A stretch of DNA of 32,920 bases from Sulfuritalea sp. (GTDB lineage: Bacteria > Pseudomonadota > Gammaproteobacteria > Burkholderiales > Rhodocyclaceae). Below, piece after piece: positions 1 through 6,743 of the stretch. The translations under genes and the position numbers were made by a program. The notes below the pieces were generated by a model, which saw only the letters and a list, made by a program, of their open reading frames with translations, was not told where the DNA came from and made no database searches. The stretch is from assembly GCA_030247575.1 (NCBI GenBank), contig JAOTRV010000042.1:1-32920 (forward strand). The letters run 5' to 3'. How positions within the stretch are numbered: position 1 is the stretch's first letter; each line of letters opens with the position of its first letter.

Positions 1-544
1 GTAAGGAGGTGTCCGACCCAGAGAATGCGCTACACTTATCCACAGCCATGCCTATGACAGGCGGCTTTAGCCCCTGGTCAAAATTCAATGCGCACAGCTG
101 GTCAGTTTTAAACGCGCACCGACACCCGCCCAGACCTGCCCGAATGATCAACCCAGACCAACTCTCGCCGGACAACTTTGGCCCCTTTTTTTGGGGGGGG
201 AATTCAGACCAATCGGCGGCAGTGCGATCCCGATCGGCTGATACACTGCATCCGCCACATCGGCCGGCAGAGCAGGTCATCGCAGCTACGAGTTTCCACG
301 AAAGAGGGTATCAATGCGGGTATCGCAGGCGCAGCGAATCACCGATAGCCAGCAACCACAAGGCATAGCAGGATTTCTACACTACCCGATGCGCGTCAGG
401 GATTTCCGGCGCTTCGGCTTCACCGACGTCCTCGATGTTCCCGGCGTGGTCGACGAATAGACCGTCGCTGCCCGCCGCAGCCCCGTTTTTCTCCGGGCCG
501 GGCGAATCCCCTGATTCAGGAGTAGACGCCGGCGCGACGGTGAT
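1..544. other. Gene-poor left edge of the window
   Basis: I see no convincing gene here. The open frames present have low-complexity, Pro/Arg/Ser-rich translations without recognisable domains. The stretch contains a pair of 22-base repeats at 74-119 (listed separately), a run of T followed by a run of G around 183-200, and unremarkable GC-rich DNA from about 370 to the end of the diguanylate cyclase gene. It looks like intergenic DNA carrying mobile-element debris. The DNA left of base 1 would decide what it belongs to. Confidence 0.5.
74..119. repeat. Tandem 22-bp repeat pair, possible IS21-type element end
   Basis: CTGGTCAAAATTCAATGCGCAC (74-95) is followed after two bases by CTGGTCAGTTTTAAACGCGCAC (98-119), with 17 of 22 positions identical. 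IS21-family elements are known to carry multiple internal repeats near their ends, and repeats of the CTGGTCA...GCGCAC kind resemble those as I remember them. No istA or istB reading frame lies inside the window. The element identity is therefore a guess; the repeat itself is plainly visible. Confidence 0.4.
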
Positions 545-2011
545 CTATGCCGGGCCTGGCCTGGTGGCCACTTCCACGCGGTTGCGGCCGCCGTGCTTGG
601 CGGCGTACAGGGCGCTGTCGGCGCGATCCACCGTCTGATCAGAAGACTCGGCGCCGTCGTATTCGCTGACGCCGACGCTGAGGGTCACGGCGATGCGCCG
701 GCCATCGATCTCGATTGGTGTTGCCGCGACTCTTTGCCGCAGGTTTTCGGCGATGCGTTGCGCTTCGATGTGATCGCAACCGCGCAGGACCAGCAGGAAT
801 TCCTCGCCGCCCCAGCGCACCGCGATGTCCGATTCGCGCTGGCCGGCCAGCAGCAGGGCGGCGACGCTTTGGAGCACCCGGTCGCCGGCCAGATGGCCGT
901 GGCGGTCGTTGATTTCCTTGAAGTGGTCGATGTCGGCGAGCAGCATGGCGATCGGCTGCGGTGTGCGGCGATATTCGGCCAGCAGCTTGTCGATCAGGAT
1001 GGTGAAGGCGTGCCGGTTGAGCAGGCCCGTCAGTTTGTCGGTCGAGGCCATTTCCTCGATGCGATGCTGGTAGCGCGATAGCACCAGATGGATCAGGAAC
1101 AGCACCACCAGCGTCACGGCCAGGCTGATGGCGAGGTTGGCGTAGAGCGTGCGGCGGATGCCGGCGAGCGCCACTTCCTCGTTCTGTTCGACGAACAGGT
1201 ACCACTTCAGCTCGGGCAGGTAATTGACGTTGAGGATGTGGTTGTCGCCGTCCGCCACATATTGGTAGGAGCCGGATCGCTCATGGAGGATGCGCTCGAT
1301 CAGAGGCCCCAGGCCCGGGGCGCTGCGCAAGTCGGGCGCCCGCTTGGTCTGGTTGCCGAAGACGACGACCTGCCCCTGGGCGTCGACGAAATAGATCGTG
1401 CGCTGAAACTGCCGCTGATACTCGCCGATCAGCCGTCGTACCGCATCCACCGTCAGGCCGATCCCGGTGGCACCGATGTAGTTGCCGGAAAAATCGAAGA
1501 CCCGGTAGTTGATGAAAATGGTCAGCGCGTCGGCATTGGCCAGATCGGGGTCGACGTTGATTTCGTAGTCCTGCGTCATGTCGCGCACGCGGTAATACCA
1601 GACGTCGCGCGGCTCCCTGGGCGAGACGCGCTTCAAGATGCCCTCGCCGGTGTAGTAGATGCCGCTCCTCTCGGAAACGAAAAAACTGCTGAAAGCGCCA
1701 TAGCGCTGCTTCATCTCGCCCAGATAGCGGGCCATGTCGGCCACATTCCGTTCGCCCTTCAGCACCCAGTCGCGCAGGAAGGTGTCGTGCGCCATGGTCG
1801 AGGAAATCAGCACCGGCCGCACCAGGTCCTTCTGAATCTCGGAGTAGATGTTGCTCGCCGTGAGCGGCAGATCCTGGCCGATGATGGCGCTGCGGATCGC
1901 CTGCTTCGACACGAAGTAGCCGAACAGCGTGGTCACGAAGAAGCCGGCCGAGAGCAGCAGACCGAGGAGCAGCAGCAGGCCGCGACGGTCGAAGATGCGG
2001 AATTGTTTCAT
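545..2011 (-). CDS. Membrane-bound diguanylate cyclase (sensor domain + GGDEF)
   Basis: This 488-residue protein should make the second messenger c-di-GMP at the inner membrane. A first membrane segment (about residues 10-34) and a second (about 289-312) enclose a periplasmic region of roughly 250 residues that reads like a dCache/PAS-type ligand sensor. The GGDEF domain follows (about 320-480) with an intact GGEEF active site at 401-405. An RESD at 392-395, five residues upstream, fits the inhibitory I-site (RxxD), so product feedback is likely. There is no EAL domain. The gene is last in a same-strand series after the paaX-like gene, acyl-CoA synthetase and thioesterase, but a 91-bp gap leaves co-transcription uncertain. 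The ATG at 2011 lacks a clear ribosome binding site; it was chosen because membrane segment 1 follows immediately. The sensed ligand cannot be told from sequence. Confidence 0.9.
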   Translation of the reverse strand: MKQFRIFDRRGLLLLLGLLLSAGFFVTTLFGYFVSKQAIRSAIIGQDLPLTASNIYSEIQKDLVRPVLISSTMAHDTFLRDWVLKGERNVADMARYLGEMKQRYGAFSSFFVSERSGIYYTGEGILKRVSPREPRDVWYYRVRDMTQDYEINVDPDLANADALTIFINYRVFDFSGNYIGATGIGLTVDAVRRLIGEYQRQFQRTIYFVDAQGQVVVFGNQTKRAPDLRSAPGLGPLIERILHERSGSYQYVADGDNHILNVNYLPELKWYLFVEQNEEVALAGIRRTLYANLAISLAVTLVVLFLIHLVLSRYQHRIEEMASTDKLTGLLNRHAFTILIDKLLAEYRRTPQPIAMLLADIDHFKEINDRHGHLAGDRVLQSVAALLLAGQRESDIAVRWGGEEFLLVLRGCDHIEAQRIAENLRQRVAATPIEIDGRRIAVTLSVGVSEYDGAESSDQTVDRADSALYAAKHGGRNRVEVATRPGPA

Positions 2012-2102
2012 GGGACCGGCATTCTATGACATCCGTGCCGTCTCACCAGCGGCGACTCCTGCGCCGGCGCCGGGGGAGACTCGCCAGGGATGCCTGCCCC
2101 GG

Positions 2103-2504
2103 TCAGCTTGCCTTGGCGAGCTTGGCCTTGAGTCGTTGCGCGGTCTTCTCGACACCGACGATGAAACGGTTGTGCTTGCCGCGGGCGACTTCCTCGACGG
2201 CATCGCGCGCGGTAAAGTCGAAGGAAACGGCGCCGCCATTGACCTCGGTCAGCGTGACCGTGATCTCCACCCACATGCCCAGCAGCGTGGCGCCGACGTG
2301 ATCCAGCTCGACGCGGGTGCCGACCGAGTCCTTGCCCGGCTCGATGTGCTGCAGCAGCAGATCGCGGCACGCCATTTCGATGTCGTAGAGCAGGTTCGGC
2401 GTCGAATAGACGCGGCAGTCGTCGCCCATGAAGCTGATGGTGCGGTCGCGATCGATATCGACGCGGCGGGTGGCCGTGAGGCCGGCTTTAAGTGTCTCGC
2501 TCAT
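2103..2504 (-). CDS. Hotdog-fold acyl-CoA thioesterase (FlK-like)
   Basis: A 133-residue protein with the length and pattern of the fluoroacetyl-CoA thioesterase (FlK)-like branch of the hotdog thioesterases. The family's catalytic Thr/Glu/His positions have plausible counterparts at T35 (in YSTP), E43 (in DIEMA) and H69 (in ELDHVG), and the conserved SVGTRVELDH stretch is present. It should hydrolyse an acyl-CoA to free acid and CoA in the cytosol; the substrate is unknown. The ATG at 2504 has a good GAGGA ribosome binding site. It lies 66 bp downstream of the NDP-forming acyl-CoA synthetase on the same strand. Pairing an acyl-CoA-forming with an acyl-CoA-hydrolysing enzyme inside an aromatic-acid locus suggests a role in relieving CoA trapping. 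That role is inference. Confidence 0.8.
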   Translation of the reverse strand: MSETLKAGLTATRRVDIDRDRTISFMGDDCRVYSTPNLLYDIEMACRDLLLQHIEPGKDSVGTRVELDHVGATLLGMWVEITVTLTEVNGGAVSFDFTARDAVEEVARGKHNRFIVGVEKTAQRLKAKLAKAS

Positions 2505-2570
2505 GATCTGTCCTCGATTGTTGTGGCGTGTTGATCAAACATGGGAATGACTTCTGCTGGCGGAATTTCC

Positions 2571-4673
2571 TTAGTGACGGCGTCTCAGGAAGTCCGCATA
2601 GAGACGTGCTTCGACATAGCGCACCAGCGCCCGCGTGCCGCGCGCGCAGTTGCGGAAAATGCAGACGCCCTGATCCATCAGGCCGGCGCACATGGCGTCG
2701 TAGAGTTGCCCGCCGTCGACGATGCCGATCACCGGCTTCTGGTTGCGCTCGACCAGCGGCGGCATCAGATGCACGGTGCTTTTCGGGTCCGTGATGTCGA
2801 AGCCTGGGCGCAGGGTGCTTTGCTGCAGCGCCCGCACGGCTGGTGCTGTCGGATCGAGTCCAACCACGACTGCATCGATCGCGGGATCCTGCAAAAAGGC
2901 CTCGACGATTTGCAGGTGGGCTTCGTCATCGGCGCCGGGGTTGATGTCGATCGGATTCCTGACCTCGACCAGGGCATTCAGCTTCTTGGCCAGCAGAACC
3001 TCGTCGAGCCGCTTGACCGTATCCTCGCCGAGTGCCCCCATGGTCATGGCGAAGGTGTCCGACTCGATCGAGTCGGCCATGCCGACCGCCTCGAAGCCGG
3101 CGCCGCTGATGGCTCCGAGGCGATTGCCGCCGATCTTCTTGCGGTGCAGGGCGCCGGCGATGTAGAAGAGGTCGTCGAAGGTGTTGAAGTCCTCGGCGAC
3201 GATCGCACCCGCCTGGCGCACCACCGACTCGAACAAAACCGGGCCGCCCGCAATCGATGCGGTATGGCCCATGACGCCGCCCATGCCGGGCGCTGTCTTG
3301 CCTGATTTGTAGACCACCACCTGCTTGCCCTTGAGCACCGCCTTGCGCACCGCCCGGGCGAAGTCCAGTCCGTCGAGATCCTTGAAGCCCTCGATGTAGA
3401 TGCCGATGGTTTCGATTTCGGGCAGTTCGGCAAAGTAGCCGAGCATGTCGCCGTGGGTGAGGTCGGTCTGGTTGCCGAGGGCCAGCATGTAGCGCGGATC
3501 GAGCCAGGGGTTCTGGCTGATGCGGGTGATCATGAAGGCGCCGCTCTGGCTCAGCATGACCGAGTTTCTTTCCGGCTTCTTCGCCGGCTTCGGCAGCCGT
3601 TCCAGCGGAATGAACCAGGAATCGTAGGAGCCCGGATGCGAGACCACGCCGAGGCAGTTGGCGCCGAGAAAAACCGGGCCGCCGCCCGGTTTTGCGTGGG
3701 CGGCATTGATGCGTTCGGCCAGCGCGGCGGCCGGTTCGCGGCTGGCCTTGGTTTCGCCCAGACTGCCGGGAATCAGCATGACCGATTCGACGGAATCGGT
3801 TTCGATGATTTCGTCGACCAGCTCGTAGACAGCGCTGGCGGCGACCGCGACGATCAGCAGGTCGAGCTTGTGATCCAGCGCCTTGAGGCTCTCGACGCAC
3901 TTGACGCCGTCGATCTCGGTCTCGCCGGGACGGATGATGCACATGCGCTCCTTGCTGTAGCCGCTGCCCATCAGGTTCTTCAGGATGATCCGGCCGAAGT
4001 TCATGTTGGACGACGATACGCCGATGATGCCGATCGAGGCCGGATGGATCAGTTTGTCGATCTTGTGGATCGGGCGGGGCAGGCGGCCTGCGGGCCGCGC
4101 GCCGAATTCGCAACGGGCAGCCTGCACCGTCAGGCGGTCGCCGGGATAGACGGGATTGAGTTCCAGGCTCTTGAGCACCAACGCGGCATCTGTGTTGTCG
4201 GGTGCGATGCTGGCGCCCAGCGCGAGCATCTGCTCGAAGCAGTTTTCGAGTTGCCGGTCCGGAACGGGCTGGCCATCGCGCTTTGCGATCACGGCGAGTC
4301 GTTGATAAGCCAGGGTTCGCTTGAACAAGCCGAGGAAGTCGCCGGCGCCGGTCAATTCGACGGCGGCGTAGACCGACGCCCGATCCTTCCTGAAGTTGCC
4401 TTCATCGAGATCGGCATCGGCGCCACCCAGGCCGGCGCTGATGACCATGCCGAATTCCCGGGTGTTGTTCAGGCTGATGCGCAGTTCGACCGGGTGCGAG
4501 CCTTGTGCCGGCGGCGCATCCGGAGCGAATGCCAGATCGAGATCGGCAAGCAGTTTGCCAAGTTCTGCCGGGTTCAGCGTATCGCGCCCCGCGGCGGCGG
4601 CTTGTGCGAAAAGCGCCGTCATGGCTGCGCGGTTCGCAGCGGTGTTCGTTGCGGACTGCGACCGATGCTTCAT
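2571..4673 (-). CDS. Acyl-CoA synthetase, NDP-forming type, with rearranged ATP-grasp part
   Basis: A 700-residue member of the acetyl-CoA synthetase (NDP-forming) / succinyl-CoA ligase superfamily. From about residue 205 there is a CoA-binding Rossmann domain (SIGIIGVSSS), followed by the succinyl-CoA-ligase-like domains. The expected phospho-acceptor histidine is H470 in GVMGHTASIAGG. Residues 1-190 resemble only the distal part of an ATP-grasp domain (FGMVISAGLGG, then LELNPVYPGD) placed in front of the CoA-binding half. The usual nucleotide-binding front of ATP-grasp is very short or absent. The enzyme would couple acid + CoA + NTP to acyl-CoA, or run in reverse to conserve energy, but whether it is an active ligase is open. 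It sits next to the thioesterase and downstream of the paaX-like gene. The substrate is not evident. Start ATG at 4673 has GGAG about 11 bases upstream. Confidence 0.75.
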   Translation of the reverse strand: MKHRSQSATNTAANRAAMTALFAQAAAAGRDTLNPAELGKLLADLDLAFAPDAPPAQGSHPVELRISLNNTREFGMVISAGLGGADADLDEGNFRKDRASVYAAVELTGAGDFLGLFKRTLAYQRLAVIAKRDGQPVPDRQLENCFEQMLALGASIAPDNTDAALVLKSLELNPVYPGDRLTVQAARCEFGARPAGRLPRPIHKIDKLIHPASIGIIGVSSSNMNFGRIILKNLMGSGYSKERMCIIRPGETEIDGVKCVESLKALDHKLDLLIVAVAASAVYELVDEIIETDSVESVMLIPGSLGETKASREPAAALAERINAAHAKPGGGPVFLGANCLGVVSHPGSYDSWFIPLERLPKPAKKPERNSVMLSQSGAFMITRISQNPWLDPRYMLALGNQTDLTHGDMLGYFAELPEIETIGIYIEGFKDLDGLDFARAVRKAVLKGKQVVVYKSGKTAPGMGGVMGHTASIAGGPVLFESVVRQAGAIVAEDFNTFDDLFYIAGALHRKKIGGNRLGAISGAGFEAVGMADSIESDTFAMTMGALGEDTVKRLDEVLLAKKLNALVEVRNPIDINPGADDEAHLQIVEAFLQDPAIDAVVVGLDPTAPAVRALQQSTLRPGFDITDPKSTVHLMPPLVERNQKPVIGIVDGGQLYDAMCAGLMDQGVCIFRNCARGTRALVRYVEARLYADFLRRRH

Positions 4674-4729
4674 GGTATTGACTCCCTGTATGCCGCGATC
4701 AACGGATGCGCCAAGGGGTCACTATAACA

Positions 4730-4768
4730 GATACAGAAATATCAATAAACCTTAGCTCCAATGTATCG
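4730..4768. promoter_or_regulatory. Inverted GATACA / TGTATC pair upstream of the acyl-CoA synthetase gene
   Basis: GATACA at 4730-4735 and TGTATC at 4762-4767 are 32 bp apart, in the gap between the paaX-like gene and the minus-strand synthetase gene. On the minus strand one of them lies in the spacer of a weak promoter-like TTTATT-N17-TATAGT. The same motif pair recurs at 5824-5862 in front of fdhD/pad. I read it as a candidate operator of the neighbouring PaaX-like regulator. Only the motif is seen; the binding is inferred. Confidence 0.4.
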
Positions 4769-4800
4769 TTTGATATCCAGCAACAAGGAGCGGGTACGTT

Positions 4801-5736
4801 TCAGGCAGCGGGAGCCGTCAGGCCGCCGAAACGTTCGTAGAAGTACGGGGCGGCGGCGGGCAGGGGGCCGTTTGCGGTCTCGCAGACCGCCAGCAGATGC
4901 CGCTGGGCGAGCGGGTAGGTGATGCTGTAGAGGTCGCGGCAGAGCTGGCGGGCCACGCCGCCGCTCCAGTTGGCCGGCAGCAGCTGCGACGGCAGTTGCG
5001 GATCGTGCAGCAGCGCCCGGCGAAAGTCGTGCATCAGCAGGGTTTGCACCAGGAAGCACTGCTCGGGATCGAGGCTGCCGGCGGCGCGCATGGTGCGCAG
5101 CACCGGGCGGAACAGTTCGATGAAGTCGTGGTACTTGGCGGCAAGGGCTTCGAGATTCCAGCATTCATGCACCACTTCCTGCAGCGGCTTGCTGGTCAGG
5201 GCGCTGATATTGACCGCCTTCATGGCCACCACCTTGTCGTGTGCTCCCGTCTCCTGAAGGATGTCGAGCAGGGCATCGGTGTCGGCCGACGGGTGCGCGA
5301 GTATGCCCGAGGCCAGCGCGCCGTAGCCCGCCCAGGCCAGTTCCTTGCGCAGGGCGTCGCGCTGGGCGCCGGCCAGCGAGCCGGGGATCAGGACCATCTG
5401 CCACTCTCCGGACCAGGTGTCCTGCGGCGCGAAATAGATGCGGCGATAGGCGTGTTCGAAGCGGCGTCGGCCGGAGGTGGTCAGGCTGTAATAGCTCTTG
5501 CGGCCCATCTGCTCGGACACCAGCCATTTTTCCTGGGACAGGCGATAGACGCTGGTGCGCACCATGCGCTCGTTGAGGCCCAGCGGTTGCACCAGCCTGA
5601 TGAAGCTGCCGAGCCAGACCGTGCCGCCGTGCGGGGCGATGAAGTCGCCATAGATCGTGATGATCAGCGAGTTGGCGCGGGTCGGATGCTGATCGAGGAA
5701 GTCCTTGACCCACTGGCTGATATATCGGCTCTTCAC
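4801..5736 (-). CDS. PaaX-family transcriptional regulator
   Basis: A 311-residue protein matching the PaaX family in length and architecture. The N-terminal winged helix (SLIITIYGDFIAPHGGTVWL, then RMVRTSVYRLSQEKWL) is followed by the PaaX C-terminal region. In E. coli PaaX represses aerobic phenylacetate genes and is released by phenylacetyl-CoA. Here it stands divergent from the anaerobic pad genes, so a repressor of padBCDEFGHIJ responding to phenylacetyl-CoA or a related CoA ester is the natural inference. I take the GTG at 5736 (VKSRYISQW) as start because AGGA lies five bases upstream and the length then fits the family. A longer in-frame extension to 5814 would add an uncharacteristic tail. 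Alternative: it controls only the acyl-CoA synthetase/thioesterase genes downstream. Confidence 0.85.
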   Translation of the reverse strand: MKSRYISQWVKDFLDQHPTRANSLIITIYGDFIAPHGGTVWLGSFIRLVQPLGLNERMVRTSVYRLSQEKWLVSEQMGRKSYYSLTTSGRRRFEHAYRRIYFAPQDTWSGEWQMVLIPGSLAGAQRDALRKELAWAGYGALASGILAHPSADTDALLDILQETGAHDKVVAMKAVNISALTSKPLQEVVHECWNLEALAAKYHDFIELFRPVLRTMRAAGSLDPEQCFLVQTLLMHDFRRALLHDPQLPSQLLPANWSGGVARQLCRDLYSITYPLAQRHLLAVCETANGPLPAAAPYFYERFGGLTAPAA

Positions 5737-5822
5737 ATTATTCCTAAAAGACGGAGCGGGACGGTCGCAGTGCCGCACATTGTATTGGATCGCCCGCCAT
5801 ACAGCATTAGACAATTCTAATG

Positions 5823-5897
5823 TGATACAAAACTATTGCATCGGAGTTGATGAAAGTGTATCGTAACGTCAATAGGGCCAAATCGGGCTCCGATACG
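5823..5897. promoter_or_regulatory. Three evenly spaced GATAC-type motifs upstream of fdhD-pad
   Basis: TGATACA (5823-5829), TGTATCG (5857-5863) and CGATACG (5891-5897) are spaced exactly 34 bp apart, start to start. The middle one covers the -10 element of a candidate promoter and the last lies just before the fdhD ribosome binding site. They resemble the pair at 4730-4767. The arrangement suggests operator sites for the adjacent PaaX-like repressor; binding is not demonstrated. Confidence 0.45.
5836..5864 (+). promoter_or_regulatory. Candidate sigma-70 promoter for fdhD-pad
   Basis: TTGCAT (5836-5841) and TATCGT (5859-5864) with a 17-bp spacer, 48 bp ahead of the fdhD start. Both hexamers are imperfect. 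The -10 overlaps the central TGTATCG motif, the position expected for a repressible promoter. Confidence 0.35.
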
Positions 5898-5911
5898 AAA
5901 CGAGGCGGACA

Positions 5912-6727
5912 ATGCAGCACGAGGCGGGCGTGGGCATCGAGGCACACAACAAATACGGCGCATATCGCTGGGCGAACGGCGCCGGAACGCAGTCGCACGA
6001 GACCGTGGCGGAGGAAGTGCCTGTGGCGCTGGTCTATAACGGCATCTCGCATGCCGTGATGCTGGCCACGCCGCTGGACCTCGAAGATTTCGCCCTCGGC
6101 TTCAGCCTCAGCGAATGCATCGTCGGCCGCGCCGGCGAAATCCACGATCTGGAAATCGTCGAGCGGGACAACGGCATCGAAGTCCATATGCAGCTCTCCG
6201 CCGAGCGCGCCCATCTGCTCAAGCAGCACCGGCGGACGCTGGCCGGCCGCACCGGCTGCGGTCTCTGCGGTGCGGAAAGCCTCGATCAACTGGCGAAGCG
6301 GGCGACCACCGTCCTGTCTTCCGCGATGTTGAACGCCGGTGCCTTGCCGCGAGCCTTGTCGGCGCTGCAGGAAACACAGCAGCTGTTCCACCTGACGGGG
6401 GCGGTGCATGCCGCCGCCTGGTGCGACTTCAACGGCGGCGTCCTTCAGGTGCGGGAGGACGTTGGGCGCCACAACGCGCTCGACAAGCTGATTGGTTCCC
6501 TGGCGTCGCAACGCAAGCCCTTCGATAGCGGCTTCGTCCTCATGACCAGTCGTGCCAGTTACGAAATCGTGCAGAAAGCGGCGGCTGTCGGCATCGCGGT
6601 AGTTGCCGCGGTTTCGGCGCCGACCGGCATGGCGGTCAGAGTGGCGGTCGATTCGGGCGTCACGCTGATCGGCTTTGCCCGCGGCGAGCGCCACTGCGTC
6701 TATTCGCATCCCGAACGTGTTCATTAA
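5912..6727 (+). CDS. fdhD: FdhD-type sulfurtransferase for molybdenum cofactor sulfuration
   Basis: A 271-residue FdhD-family protein. E. coli FdhD passes sulfur from IscS to the molybdenum cofactor of formate dehydrogenase. The family's catalytic CxxC is present as CGLCG (in RTGCGLCGAESLDQL), and the C-terminal GRHNALDKL and TSRASYEIVQK stretches are typical. No formate dehydrogenase gene lies in the window. Instead the next gene, only 16 bp downstream, is the molybdopterin oxidoreductase padB, so FdhD most likely matures PadB by adding a sulfido ligand to its molybdenum or tungsten. That is inference from position. The ATG at 5912 has GAGGCGG just upstream. It appears to be the first gene of the pad operon, divergent from paaX. 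Confidence 0.9.
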   Translation: MQHEAGVGIEAHNKYGAYRWANGAGTQSHETVAEEVPVALVYNGISHAVMLATPLDLEDFALGFSLSECIVGRAGEIHDLEIVERDNGIEVHMQLSAERAHLLKQHRRTLAGRTGCGLCGAESLDQLAKRATTVLSSAMLNAGALPRALSALQETQQLFHLTGAVHAAAWCDFNGGVLQVREDVGRHNALDKLIGSLASQRKPFDSGFVLMTSRASYEIVQKAAAVGIAVVAAVSAPTGMAVRVAVDSGVTLIGFARGERHCVYSHPERVH

Positions 6728-6743
6728 GCCGAGGAATCCGAGC

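Noticed and set aside
9-368. 119-codon open frame at the left edge
   Set aside because: The composition is Pro/Ser/Arg-rich with no recognisable domain, the frame runs across the tandem repeats, and there is no coherent context.
2050-2085. GC-rich imperfect inverted repeat between the thioesterase and diguanylate cyclase genes
   Set aside because: Pairing is interrupted and there is no T-run, so I could not call it a terminator or a regulatory site.
3453-4727. 424-codon open frame antisense to the acyl-CoA synthetase
   Set aside because: Shadow frame without motifs; the minus-strand protein has the histidine and CoA-binding signatures.
5737-5814. Longer PaaX-like protein starting at 5814
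   Set aside because: The added residues do not look like a PaaX start, while the GTG at 5736 has an AGGA at good spacing and gives the family length.
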